NCBI GenBank assembly: GCA_047601745.1
Contig: JASGIS010000001.1
Location: forward strand, 3,224,001-3,288,000
DNA: 64,000 bases
Origin: JAKPAM01 sp047601745
Lineage (GTDB): Bacteria > Pseudomonadota > Gammaproteobacteria > Burkholderiales > Burkholderiaceae_E
Reading direction: 5' to 3'
Below are positions 41,725-49,834 of this stretch, piece by piece. The first letter of the stretch is position 1. Every line of letters begins with the position of its first letter. Below the pieces are notes generated by a model, which saw nothing but the letters and a program-made list of their open reading frames with translations, was not told the DNA's origin and made no database searches. The translations under genes and the position numbers were made by a program.

Positions 41725-42773
41725 GCCGCGATCTCGTCGAGCCGTGCGGCCATTTCGTTCGCCGCCTGCTCCCAACCGCGCGCACGGGCCGCGGCGTGGC
41801 GCGCGCCTTCGGTCAGCCGGATCAGGCGCTGCCGGTCGCCGAGCAGCGCGGCCAGCGCCGAGCGCAATGCCGAACCATCACCGGGCGCCACGACGATGCC
41901 CGCGTCCGCCGGCACCAGCTCCGGAATCGCGCCGGTCGCGGTCGCGACCACCGGCAGGCCGTGCGCGATCGCTTCGGCGACGACCATGCCATAACCCTCG
42001 TAGAGCGTCGGCAGCACGAAGAGCTCGGCCGCCGCATATGCAGCGGCCAGTTCGGTCTCGGGCAGGTCACCGGCCAGCACGATGCGCTGCGCGAGATCCG
42101 ACCGGCGCAGCTTCTTCTCGAGACGTTCGGTCGTGTCCGGGCTGCGGTCGCGACTGCCGATGCAGCGCAGCGACCAGGGCATCGACCGGAGTTCCGCCAG
42201 CGCGTCGAACAGCAGCGCGTGCCCCTTGCGCTCGGTCAGCGTCGCGATGCACAGCAGGCGCGGCGTGTCGGCCGGCGGACGCTGCGGCAGTATCGGCGGC
42301 GCGTCGACGCCGGGTTCGACGACGGCGATCCGCTCGGGCGGCACGTCCCAGCCGGCCAGCGTCGCGGCGGTCCGCGGCGCCGTGACGATCACGCGTCGCG
42401 CGCAGTCCAGCGCGCGGCGCTCGCCGGCCTCGAGCCGTCGGGCCGTGTCCGCCGCCAGGCCGGTCTCGAGCGCCAGCGGATGATGGACGAGCGCGACCAG
42501 CCGCAGCCGTTCCGCATGTCTTGCCGCGCATTCCGGCATCGCGCCGAACGCCAGTCCGTCGATCATCACCAGCGCATCGTCCGGCAGCGCTGCCAGCCGC
42601 GAGTCGGCATCGGCCAGCGCCGGAGCCGACGGAAACGGAAATCCGTCATCGAGCTGCTGTACCGCCACCTGCCAGCCCCGCGCGCGCATTCCGGCGACGA
42701 TGCGCCGGTCGTAGACGTAACCGCCGGTCGGCGTCGCCAGCGAGCCCGGCACGAGAAAATGCAGCGTCGGCAT
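41721..42773 (-). CDS. Glycosyltransferase family 4 (GT-B fold)
   Basis: 350 residues. The N-terminal domain starts LHFLVPGSLATPTGGYVYDRR, with a glycine-rich acceptor loop. The C-terminal domain has LTERKGHALLFDAL and the EX7E motif within LYEGYGMVVAEAIAHG, which binds the sugar nucleotide. It is retaining by family. It follows the PTPS gene by six bases and overlaps the methyltransferase start, so its acceptor is probably the product of this cluster, for example a pterin-like glycoside. The donor is unknown. Confidence 0.9.
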   Translation of the reverse strand: MPTLHFLVPGSLATPTGGYVYDRRIVAGMRARGWQVAVQQLDDGFPFPSAPALADADSRLAALPDDALVMIDGLAFGAMPECAARHAERLRLVALVHHPLALETGLAADTARRLEAGERRALDCARRVIVTAPRTAATLAGWDVPPERIAVVEPGVDAPPILPQRPPADTPRLLCIATLTERKGHALLFDALAELRSMPWSLRCIGSRDRSPDTTERLEKKLRRSDLAQRIVLAGDLPETELAAAYAAAELFVLPTLYEGYGMVVAEAIAHGLPVVATATGAIPELVPADAGIVVAPGDGSALRSALAALLGDRQRLIRLTEGARHAAARARGWEQAANEMAARLDEIAA

Positions 42774-42779
42774 GGCCGC

Positions 42780-43187
42780 TCAGGCAGCGGCCAGCGGCGC
42801 CTCGTAGGCCGCCCAGGCGATGTGCGATTCGTGCAGCACCACGCGCAGCGAAGCGAGATCCGATGCGTGCGGCCCGAGTTCGCCGGCGCGGATGCGTCGG
42901 CTCATCCGCGCGTGCAGCGCCTGCGCCAGGAACTCGGTGGTCGTGTTGCGGCCGGCGAACTCCGGCACCTCGTCGAGGTTGCGGTAGTTCAGTTCGCCGA
43001 GCATCGCTTTCAGCGCCGCGCCGGCCAGCCCGATGTCGACGACCAGGCCGTCCGGATCGAGCGCGGCGCGCCGGAACTCGACGTCGATGACGTAGGTCGC
43101 GCCGTGCAGGCGCTGGGCCGGGCCGAACACGGCGCCGCGAAAACTGTGGGCGATCATCAGGTGATCTCGAACGTTCAGCGTGAACAT
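42780..43187 (-). CDS. Divergent 6-pyruvoyl-tetrahydropterin synthase / QueD-like protein
   Basis: 135 residues with the PTPS T-fold pattern. AHSF supplies one zinc His (His14), but the usual HGH motif reads HGA (His28, Ala30) and the catalytic Cys position is Ala24. The C-terminal half keeps RNTTTEFLA in place of PTSENLA. ATG 43187 has AGGAG upstream. Loss of one zinc ligand and the catalytic Cys means canonical PTPS or QueD chemistry is doubtful. Because the fold is intact and it is embedded in an operon, it may use a different substrate or act as a lyase/epimerase on a related pterin precursor. Confidence 0.85.
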   Translation of the reverse strand: MFTLNVRDHLMIAHSFRGAVFGPAQRLHGATYVIDVEFRRAALDPDGLVVDIGLAGAALKAMLGELNYRNLDEVPEFAGRNTTTEFLAQALHARMSRRIRAGELGPHASDLASLRVVLHESHIAWAAYEAPLAAA

Positions 43188-43204
43188 GCGGTCGGGCTCC
43201 TCGT

Positions 43205-44239
43205 TCAGTAGACGATGCGATGCATGATGACGTCGCCAGGATCGTTCGCGAGTTTTGCGAGCCGCGCCGGCAAGGCCGTGAACGGACCCTCGCTGTTGAT
43301 CAAGGCATCGAGTTCGGGCGCGGCGGCCAGCAGCCGCAGCGCCAGCGCGAGGCGCCGTCGATGATCCCATCGGCTGCGGTGCGAAGCGGGCAACTGGCCG
43401 ACCTGCGACGACACCAGGCGCAGCCGTCGCGAATGGAACGCCGCGCCGAGCGCCACCGGTATCCGGCCTTCGCCGTACCAGCTCGACTCGACGACCATTG
43501 CTTCGTTCGCCGCCAGCTCGAGCGCGGCGGCGAGCCCGGCTTCGCTGGCGCTGGCATGGAACACGACGTCGGCGCCGCCGCGTGCGCCGGCCGGCGCGGC
43601 GAACGGTACGCCGAGCGCCGCTGCCACTGCGGCGCGGGCCGGGTTGATATCGACCAGTTCGACCTCGCAGCCCGGCGTCCGCGATGCCAGCCACGCGAGC
43701 AGCGATCCGATGCAGCCGCCGCCGACCACGCTGACGCGATCGCCGACCGCGAGGCCCGCATCCCAGCTCGCGTTGATCGCCGTCTCGAGGTTCGCCGCCA
43801 GGATCGCCCGCGCGGGCGGCAGCCCTTCGGGCAGCGGGAGCACGGCCGACGCGGGCACGACGTACCGGTTCTGGTGCGGATGCAGGCAGAAGACATCGCG
43901 GCCGATCAGCCCGGGCTCGCCGCCGACGACGCGGCCCACGCTCAGATAGCCGTACTGCACCGGCCCCGGAAAGTCGCCGCGCTGGAACGGCGCACGCATG
44001 CGCGTCCATTCCGACGGCGGCACGCGGCCGTTGAATACCAGCGCTTCGGTGCCGCGGCTCACGCCGCCGTAGCATGCGTGGACGAGCACCTCGCCTGCGG
44101 CCGGCGCGGGCAGCCGCTCTCGGCGCAGCTCGGCCCGTCCCGGCGCGACGATCCACAACGAGACGGCTTCGTCTTGTTCCATCAGCGTTTCCGTTTCTCG
44201 TGACATCGAGTTCGCGCCGCGCTGCGACGCGGCGTCCAT
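43205..44239 (-). CDS. Zinc-type alcohol dehydrogenase family oxidoreductase (BchC-like)
   Basis: 344 residues of the MDR superfamily. The GroES-like N-terminal domain contains VLVHACYGGVSRGTEALVFNG, and the Rossmann domain has VVGGGCIGSLLAWLA (about 173-187). The typical catalytic-zinc cysteine and structural-zinc cysteine cluster are not evident, as in some BchC-like members. ATG 44239 shares a base with the acyltransferase stop (TGATG); Met at 44206 or 44182 is possible. It lies 17 bp before the PTPS gene. Likely oxidises or reduces a side chain of the cluster product. Confidence 0.86.
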   Translation of the reverse strand: MDAASQRGANSMSRETETLMEQDEAVSLWIVAPGRAELRRERLPAPAAGEVLVHACYGGVSRGTEALVFNGRVPPSEWTRMRAPFQRGDFPGPVQYGYLSVGRVVGGEPGLIGRDVFCLHPHQNRYVVPASAVLPLPEGLPPARAILAANLETAINASWDAGLAVGDRVSVVGGGCIGSLLAWLASRTPGCEVELVDINPARAAVAAALGVPFAAPAGARGGADVVFHASASEAGLAAALELAANEAMVVESSWYGEGRIPVALGAAFHSRRLRLVSSQVGQLPASHRSRWDHRRRLALALRLLAAAPELDALINSEGPFTALPARLAKLANDPGDVIMHRIVY

Positions 44240-45186
44240 CAGTCGTGCTGCCCGACGTGCTGCCGGCCCTCGGCCCTCGGTGACGTCTCGACGGCGTCAT
44301 CCCCGGCGATCCGGTCCGTCACCGCAGGAGGGGACCGGCTTGCATCCCCGTGGCCGGCGACACGCTTCAGCAACGACGCCATCGCCGCCTGCGTCGCCGC
44401 ATGTCGATCGTACCGTCCCGGCACGATCGGCTCGCCGATCAGCACGCGGGTTCGCGTATCGCGCAGGCGCCGGCAAAGCACCTGCAGCGTGGCGGCGGCC
44501 CACTCGCGCTCCTTAGGGTCGGCAAAGCGCCTCGCTATCGGATGCTCGTAGGCCGGCCGGGAGATCACTCCGCCCACGGCGACCGGCAGGACGATGGTCT
44601 CCGGCGCCAGGCGCAAAAGCAGATCGGCGCTTCTCGCCCACCCGGCGGGCGGCGCCACGGGCCGTAGTGCGGGATCCGGTTCGATGGCTCCGGCCGGGAA
44701 GTTCAACAACGCCCCGCCTCGCCGCAGATGATCGGCCGCCGCGCGCAGCAACGCCGTTCGGCTGCCGGTTCGCGGGTCGACCAGCAGCAGCCGGCTGCGG
44801 ATGTTGGGGATGAGCCGCAGGATATCGCGGTCGGCCGCGATGATCTTCAGATCGGGCCGGCGCTCCAGAGCGACCCAGATCGCCATCGCATCGACCACGC
44901 CCGGGTGGTTGGCGACCGCGAGCATCGGCCCCGACGGCGGAACGTGTCGCTGTCCTTCGATTCGAATGCTTTCGGTGAACTCGTCCAGGATATAGCGCCC
45001 GCCCGCGGCCAGACCGTATCGCCCGACGAGATCATCGAAGTGCAGCATCTTGCGCGAAAGCTGCCGCGCCGGAATGTGCGCCAGCCATTGGGCCGCGATC
45101 CGGAAACGGCCCGGACGGTCGAGCTTGAACGCCGCCAGGATCTCGCGGGCATTGGCCTGGGTGAGCAGATTCAGGCTGTCTTCCAT
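44239..45186 (-). CDS. PlsC-type acyltransferase
   Basis: 315 residues. The HX4D motif is seen in ANHPGVVDAMA, with downstream LLLVDPRTGSR and FPAGAIEPDP (PEG-like region). This is the glycerophospholipid acyltransferase signature. No clear membrane segment. The C-terminal 40 residues are low complexity. It is the first gene of the operon with the dehydrogenase, PTPS, glycosyltransferase and methyltransferase, so it could acylate that product or simply be a co-transcribed phospholipid enzyme. It is divergent from the AbrB-type gene. Confidence 0.86.
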   Translation of the reverse strand: MEDSLNLLTQANAREILAAFKLDRPGRFRIAAQWLAHIPARQLSRKMLHFDDLVGRYGLAAGGRYILDEFTESIRIEGQRHVPPSGPMLAVANHPGVVDAMAIWVALERRPDLKIIAADRDILRLIPNIRSRLLLVDPRTGSRTALLRAAADHLRRGGALLNFPAGAIEPDPALRPVAPPAGWARSADLLLRLAPETIVLPVAVGGVISRPAYEHPIARRFADPKEREWAAATLQVLCRRLRDTRTRVLIGEPIVPGRYDRHAATQAAMASLLKRVAGHGDASRSPPAVTDRIAGDDAVETSPRAEGRQHVGQHD

Positions 45187-45310
45187 TCGTGTTCCCTTTC
45201 CGTACTTTTATCGTCAAGCATCAACTCGACCACGGCAGCGGCCAGCCCACTTGATGCATGAAAGTAAGGAAGTAAGATTTCATGGAAACACGGGATTTTT
45301 GGAGCAATCC

Positions 45311-45529
45311 ATGCTCGCCAAGCTTACGTCGAAGAACCAGATCACGCTGCCGAAAGCGGTCGTTTCCAAGGTCGATGCCGCAGAGTATTTCGAGGTTACG
45401 GTCGAGAAGGGTCGGATCGTGCTGACGCCGGTGCGGGTGCAGCAGGCTCGAGTGGTGCGCGACAAGCTGGAGCAACTCGGGATCACCGAGCAGGATGTCC
45501 AGGAGGCTGTCGACTGGGCTCGGCGATGA
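45311..45529 (+). CDS. AbrB/MazE/SpoVT-type antitoxin
   Basis: 72 residues with a swapped-hairpin AbrB DNA-binding domain: MLAKLTSKNQITLPKAVV followed by AAEYFEVTVEKGRIVLTPV. The C-terminal helix (EQLGITEQDVQEAVDWAR) is the type that wraps a PIN toxin. ATG 45311 follows GGAGCAATCC. It is seven bases before a truncated PIN ORF, so it is the surviving half of a toxin-antitoxin pair. It should bind its own promoter in the 124-bp gap upstream. Local GC is lower than in neighbouring operons. Confidence 0.88.
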   Translation: MLAKLTSKNQITLPKAVVSKVDAAEYFEVTVEKGRIVLTPVRVQQARVVRDKLEQLGITEQDVQEAVDWARR

Positions 45530-45536
45530 GAGGGCG

Positions 45537-45671
45537 ATGATACGGCGTGTCGTTCTCGATACCAACGTCGTATTGTCGGCGTTGCTGTTCACGGCCGGGC
45601 GCCACGCCTGGCAGCGCCGACAACTGCAGCCGATGGTCTGCAGGGAAACGGTCCAGGGTGAACGACGCTAA
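45537..45671 (+). pseudogene. Truncated PIN-domain toxin
   Basis: A 44-residue ORF beginning MIRRVVLDTNVVLSALLF, the classic PIN N terminus with the first catalytic Asp, and continuing with PIN-like GRHAWQRRQLQPMVCRETV. It then stops at TAA 45669, far short of the 130 or so residues of a PIN RNase, and lacks the remaining acidic residues. The last part corresponds to the segment related to the tandem repeats at 19410-19477. It is probably inactive. The upstream antitoxin may persist for autoregulation. Confidence 0.75.
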
Positions 45672-45687
45672 AGCAAGCGCCATTCGC

Positions 45688-46458
45688 TTAGAAGTGTTTT
45701 CGCGCCAGAACGGCTTGAACCTCGAACACCACATTCCTGGTCTGTCCGATGAATGCCGGGCTGAACAGCTCCTTGCAATATCGCCGAATCTGCTCTTCGG
45801 ATTCTCCGCCGGCCAGCGCCAGTTCGACCCCCGAATCTCCGAGGGCGTATTGCACGTACTGCTCGGCCGACATCGGTGTCTGCACGACGAAATCGTGTTC
45901 CGAGACCAGTGAAAGACCGGCGCTGGCGAACGGCAACGAGGGAAGGTGGAGAGCGTAGCCGGGGCTCGACGGATACTTGCGCCGAAACTCCGCATGGAGA
46001 TCGGGGAGCGGGGACTCGATCGTCAGCCTTTGTCCGGTGGAAAAATCGTACGCCATGAACCAGCCGCCCGGCTGCAGTACTCGCTCCACCTCCGTCAGCG
46101 CCGTCACCGCGTCCACATAGTTGATCGCGCCTGCAGAGGCAAGCAGATCGAAGGAATCGGCCTCGAACGGCAGGGCTTCGAATCCACCCTGAACGAAGGA
46201 AGCGCCGGTGACGCTCGTTCGCGCCTGTTCGAGCATAGGCGGGTAGGGGTCCACCCCGAAGAGATGAGCCGAATACGGAAGCAGGGCCGCCGTGGACGCG
46301 CCTGCGCCGCAACCGACATCCAGCACGCGCCACGACCGAGCCTCGGGTGTCAACGGCTCGAGCAAGCGGTCACAGATCACGTGATGGACGGCAGGACGGA
46401 ATCGAGCATAAGACTCGGCAAGCCGCTTGCTGCTATAGAACGAAGGATCGGCAACCAT
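45688..46458 (-). CDS. Class I SAM-dependent methyltransferase (Methyltransf_11 type)
   Basis: 256 residues. SAM motif VLDVGCGAGASTAALLP, acidic residue in FGVDPYPPMLEQAR, GGFEALPFEADSFDLL and the post-motif LTEVERVLQPGGWFMAYDF match ubiquinone/menaquinone-like small-molecule methyltransferases. The gene stands alone, converging with the PIN remnant. The following 199 bp (46459-46657) contain no gene I can support. Substrate unknown. Codon use is less GC-rich than in neighbours, hinting at transfer together with the toxin-antitoxin remnant. Confidence 0.87.
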   Translation of the reverse strand: MVADPSFYSSKRLAESYARFRPAVHHVICDRLLEPLTPEARSWRVLDVGCGAGASTAALLPYSAHLFGVDPYPPMLEQARTSVTGASFVQGGFEALPFEADSFDLLASAGAINYVDAVTALTEVERVLQPGGWFMAYDFSTGQRLTIESPLPDLHAEFRRKYPSSPGYALHLPSLPFASAGLSLVSEHDFVVQTPMSAEQYVQYALGDSGVELALAGGESEEQIRRYCKELFSPAFIGQTRNVVFEVQAVLARKHF

Positions 46459-46657
46459 GCGATTCGGAGTCGTGCAGGTGGGGCCTCATGGTACTTCCGC
46501 TGCAACGGGCTGCGTCGGCATCAACGGCTTTTCCTCGGATTGCCGAGCAGCGGCCATGGCGGCCGGAATGCTCGCACTGCGTGTCGCTCGGAGGGGGAGT
46601 GCGCATGGCGGCTCCTTCACCGCGCGGCCCGTGCCGCGGCCCGCGATGGCAGCGCCG

Positions 46658-46987
46658 TCACGGCAGCGCGTCCTTTTCGGGCCGGAAGAACTCCTCCAGC
46701 CGCCCGAATACCGGATGGCCGGCATGATGCCGGCGTACCGCGGTGACGTCCTCCAGTTTCTCGACCTGGCGGATCATTTGCGGCAGGCGAAGATCGTCTC
46801 TGACCTGCAGCCAGATGCGACTGCTTCGACCGTCGCCGACCGGCAGGCAGAGGATGCCTTCGACGTTGCAGGCACGGCGCGAGAACAGGCCGACGATATG
46901 CGACATCACGCCCGGGTGGTTGGCGACGTCGATTTCGAGCACGGCACCGGACATTGCCGAGGTTTCGTTGGAATGCAGGGTGTTCAT
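46658..46987 (-). CDS. ilvN: Acetolactate synthase small (regulatory) subunit
   Basis: 109 residues with one ACT domain: LEIDVANHPGVMSHIVGLFSRRACNVEGI, followed by RIWLQVRDD and MIRQVEKLEDV. This short form matches E. coli IlvN rather than the two-domain IlvH. It binds the large subunit and confers valine feedback inhibition. It starts three bases after the ilvB stop, so the two are co-translated. Confidence 0.92.
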   Translation of the reverse strand: MNTLHSNETSAMSGAVLEIDVANHPGVMSHIVGLFSRRACNVEGILCLPVGDGRSSRIWLQVRDDLRLPQMIRQVEKLEDVTAVRRHHAGHPVFGRLEEFFRPEKDALP

Positions 46988-46990
46988 TGC

Positions 46991-48661
46991 TCAGGCTCCG
47001 ATCATTTCCCGATTGGCGGCGCCCGGCGGCACCATCGGATAGACCTTCTGTCGGGCATCGATGCTGGCGTGGATCAGGCAGGGCCCGGGACGCGCCAGCG
47101 CCTCGGCCAGCGCCGCACGGGGATGCGCGCTCGCATCGAGATCGACGGCGGCGATGCCGAACGCCCGGGCGGCGGAAACGAAGTCCGGCATCGCATCGAA
47201 CTCGGATGCGAACAGGCGCTGGCCGTAGAACAGGGTCTGCTGCTGATGCACGAGGCCCAGCGCCGAGTTGTTCATCAGGATGATCTTGACGTTGGCTCGC
47301 AGCTCGGCCGCGGTGACGAGTTCCTGCAGGTTCATCAGGATCGAGCCGTCGCCGGTGAAGCAGACGACGGTGCGATCCGGTGCCGCGAGCGCGGCGCCGA
47401 TCGCGGCGGGCAAGCCGAAGCCCATCGTGCCCAGTCCTCCCGAAGTCAGCCACTGGCGCGGGCGGCACAACGGGTAAGCCTGTGCGGCCCACATCTGATG
47501 CTGGCCGACGTCGGTCGTGACGATGGCCTCGTCACCGAGGCAGGCGGCGACGGCCTCGATCAGGCCGTAGTGCGAACGCGGATCGTCCCGTCCCGGCAAT
47601 GACTGCGGATGGGCCGCCTTCAAGGCGCCGACACGGCCGAGCCAGCCGGTGCGCGAACAGGCCGGAACCCGGGGCAGCAGCCGGGCGAGCGCTTCGGCCA
47701 CGTCGGCGACGATGCCGACATGGGCCGCCTTGATCTTGTCCAGTTCGGCGGGATCGATGTCGATATGGATGATCTTGGCCTGCGGACAGAAAGCGGACAC
47801 CTTGCCCGTCGCGCGGTCGTCGAAGCGGGCGCCGACGGCGATGAGCAGATCGCATTCTTCCAGCGCCAGATTGGTATGCGGCGCGCCATGCTGGCCCAGC
47901 ATGCCCAATGACAGCGGATGGTTGGCCGGCATCGCCCCCAGTGCCATCAGCGTCATCACGGTCGGCAGGCTCGCTTTCTCCGCCAGTTCCGTTGCCGGCG
48001 CCGCCGCGCCGGCGTGGATCACGCCGCCGCCCAGGTACAGGATGGGCCGCTCGGCGGCGGCGATCATCGACGCCGCGCGGGCCAGGGCCGCGCCGTCGGC
48101 CGGCGCGGCCTGCGCACGCCGGCCGGGTTCGGGCCAGGCGCTTACCTCGATGATCCGGCTCTGCACGTCCTTCGGAATATCGACCAGCACCGGGCCGGGC
48201 CGGCCGGAGGCCGCGATCGCGAAGGCCCGCGGGATGATGTCCAGCAGCTCCTCGGTCGAGGACACGAGGAAGTTGTGCTTGGTGATCGGAATCGACAGCC
48301 CATAGGTATCAACCTCCTGGAAGGCGTCGGTGCCGATCATCGCCGTCGGTACCTGGCCGGTGATCGCCACCAGCGGAATCGAGTCCATCCTGGCGTCGGT
48401 GATCGCGGTCAACAGATTGGTCACGCCCGGGCCGGAGGTCGCCATGCACACGGCGACTTCGCCCGTCACGCGGGCGATGCCCTGGGCGATGAAGCCGGCC
48501 CCCTGTTCGTGGCGAGCCAGTACGTGGCGAAGCACGGTGGATTGCCCGAGCGCGTCGTAGATCGGCAGGATCGCGCCGCCCGGATAACCGGTAAGCAGGC
48601 GCACGCCCTGGCGTTCGAGGAGGCGCACCGTGATCTGTGCGCCGGAAAGGGTTTCTGTCAT
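46991..48661 (-). CDS. ilvB: Acetolactate synthase large subunit
   Basis: 556 residues of the TPP-dependent AHAS family, catalysing pyruvate condensation to acetolactate for valine, leucine and isoleucine. Motifs: ERQGVRLLTGYPGGAI with the catalytic Glu of TPP further on in RHEQGAGFIAQG, GARFDDRATGK, and the TPP/Mg site GDGSILMNLQELVTAAE...NNSALG. The length is standard. It is preceded by a valine-rich leader peptide and terminator (48703-48888), so it is attenuated by charged tRNA-Val. Confidence 0.95.
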   Translation of the reverse strand: MTETLSGAQITVRLLERQGVRLLTGYPGGAILPIYDALGQSTVLRHVLARHEQGAGFIAQGIARVTGEVAVCMATSGPGVTNLLTAITDARMDSIPLVAITGQVPTAMIGTDAFQEVDTYGLSIPITKHNFLVSSTEELLDIIPRAFAIAASGRPGPVLVDIPKDVQSRIIEVSAWPEPGRRAQAAPADGAALARAASMIAAAERPILYLGGGVIHAGAAAPATELAEKASLPTVMTLMALGAMPANHPLSLGMLGQHGAPHTNLALEECDLLIAVGARFDDRATGKVSAFCPQAKIIHIDIDPAELDKIKAAHVGIVADVAEALARLLPRVPACSRTGWLGRVGALKAAHPQSLPGRDDPRSHYGLIEAVAACLGDEAIVTTDVGQHQMWAAQAYPLCRPRQWLTSGGLGTMGFGLPAAIGAALAAPDRTVVCFTGDGSILMNLQELVTAAELRANVKIILMNNSALGLVHQQQTLFYGQRLFASEFDAMPDFVSAARAFGIAAVDLDASAHPRAALAEALARPGPCLIHASIDARQKVYPMVPPGAANREMIGA

Positions 48662-48702
48662 GACGGCTCCGTCGGTTGTCGGCGAGACTGGCGGAGCACG
48701 AA

Positions 48703-48734
48703 CGAAAAACCCCGCCGGTTGCGCCGGCGGGGTT
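48703..48734 (-). terminator. ilvB attenuator terminator
   Basis: An 11-bp perfect stem (48708-48718 with 48724-48734) with a five-base loop, followed on the minus transcript by five T residues (48703-48707 region). It lies between the valine-rich leader and ilvB, 42 bp upstream of the ilvB start. Confidence 0.88.
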
Positions 48735-48765
48735 GGGAAAGAGGGGCTGCTGTTCGCTGCTTCTT

Positions 48766-48888
48766 CTATCCGGTCCGAGACGGCGCGTGCGTAACGACAC
48801 CTACGACGCTTACGACGGCGACGCGAACGACGACCGGCAGCGCTGCGGCGGCAGTGCTGTGTAGACGGATGTCGCGGTCGGCGTTCAT
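48766..48888 (-). CDS. Valine-rich ilvB leader peptide
   Basis: A 40-residue ORF starting ATG 48888 and containing VVVRVAVVSVVGVV, with nine valines in fourteen residues, followed by a short tail. It ends 31 bp before the terminator hairpin. The layout matches classical transcription attenuation: ribosome stalling at valine codons when tRNA-Val is uncharged would favour an antiterminator and let ilvBN be transcribed. Leucine and isoleucine codons are nearly absent, so control appears valine-specific. The rest of the 334-bp gap to the sigma-factor stop holds no other gene. Confidence 0.88.
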   Translation of the reverse strand: MNADRDIRLHSTAAAALPVVVRVAVVSVVGVVTHAPSRTG

Positions 48889-48995
48889 GTCGTTGCTCGG
48901 GAAAGGGCAGGGAAGCTGTCCGGGATTATCAACCGAGTTTTCCGGAGAGCGCAACCATTCGATGCAGACGACTCGGAACAGAAGCGGTCGGACGA

Positions 48996-49778
48996 TCAGG
49001 CGGGTTCGGTGAGCGCCTCGCCCATCGGCAACCAGGCGACCCATCCGTCGGCGGTCCGGATCTGCAACGCCAGGAGGTTGCCGATCTGGATCAAGCGAGC
49101 GGCCGGCGGTCGCGCCGGATCACCGGAATCGCGTCGTACGGCCTGCGCGGATCGCGCGATGGCCTGGGGCGTTGAGGTCCGCAGCACGGCGACCAATCCG
49201 GCCGGATCGCGCCGCACCAGCGCCAGTCGGCACAGCGCGAGCAGGTCGTCCGAATCGTCCGGCGGACGGTCTTGCGGGTCGCTTCGGCGCAGGCGCTGCA
49301 ACGTGCGGCGCAGTTGCTGGCGCGATGCGGCTTCGTTGCGTCCCGCCAGCGCGCCGAGTTCGGCGTGGCTGAAATCGAAGACTTCATGCAGCAGCACCGT
49401 CGCGACGTCGGCTGCCGGCAGCGCGCGGACCAGATGCCGCAGCGCGTGCTCGACGCGCTGCGCCTGTTCGGCCAGGCGCTCGGGATGATCGTTACCGGCT
49501 GGCCGCGCATCGTCCTCGGCGATCCGTCCCAGCACGGCCCGGTAACGGTCCCTGCGCCGGCTCGCGTCGATGCAAAGGTGGTGCAGCACGGTGACCAGCC
49601 ACGCTTCCCGACTGATGACCTCGGCGGGCAGGCCGCGCTGCGCGGTGCGCAGCCAGGTCTCGTGCACCAGATCTTCGGCTTCCCCCGCGTCGGCAAGCCA
49701 GTGACGGGCCAGTGCGATCAAGCGGCGGCGCAGCGCTTGATCGTCCGTCGAGAGGAGGTCATCGGCCGGATGTGTCAC
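48996..49778 (-). CDS. ECF-type RNA polymerase sigma factor
   Basis: 260 residues. Region 2 is visible as AEDLVHETWLRTAQRG with the DNA-melting part EAWLVTVLHHLCIDASRRR. Region 4 is FDFSHAELGALAGRNEAASRQQLRRTLQRLR. A C-terminal extension of about 90 residues follows, as in ECF groups that carry a regulatory domain instead of an anti-sigma partner; no anti-sigma gene is adjacent. It is divergent from a ClpP-like peptidase gene with only 56 bp between starts, so regulated proteolysis of or by this system is possible. Confidence 0.87.
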   Translation of the reverse strand: MTHPADDLLSTDDQALRRRLIALARHWLADAGEAEDLVHETWLRTAQRGLPAEVISREAWLVTVLHHLCIDASRRRDRYRAVLGRIAEDDARPAGNDHPERLAEQAQRVEHALRHLVRALPAADVATVLLHEVFDFSHAELGALAGRNEAASRQQLRRTLQRLRRSDPQDRPPDDSDDLLALCRLALVRRDPAGLVAVLRTSTPQAIARSAQAVRRDSGDPARPPAARLIQIGNLLALQIRTADGWVAWLPMGEALTEPA

Positions 49779-49834
49779 GGAAAAACCCGCTCGTTCGTCT
49801 ATCGGATGAACTTAACACAATGGAGTGATTTCGC

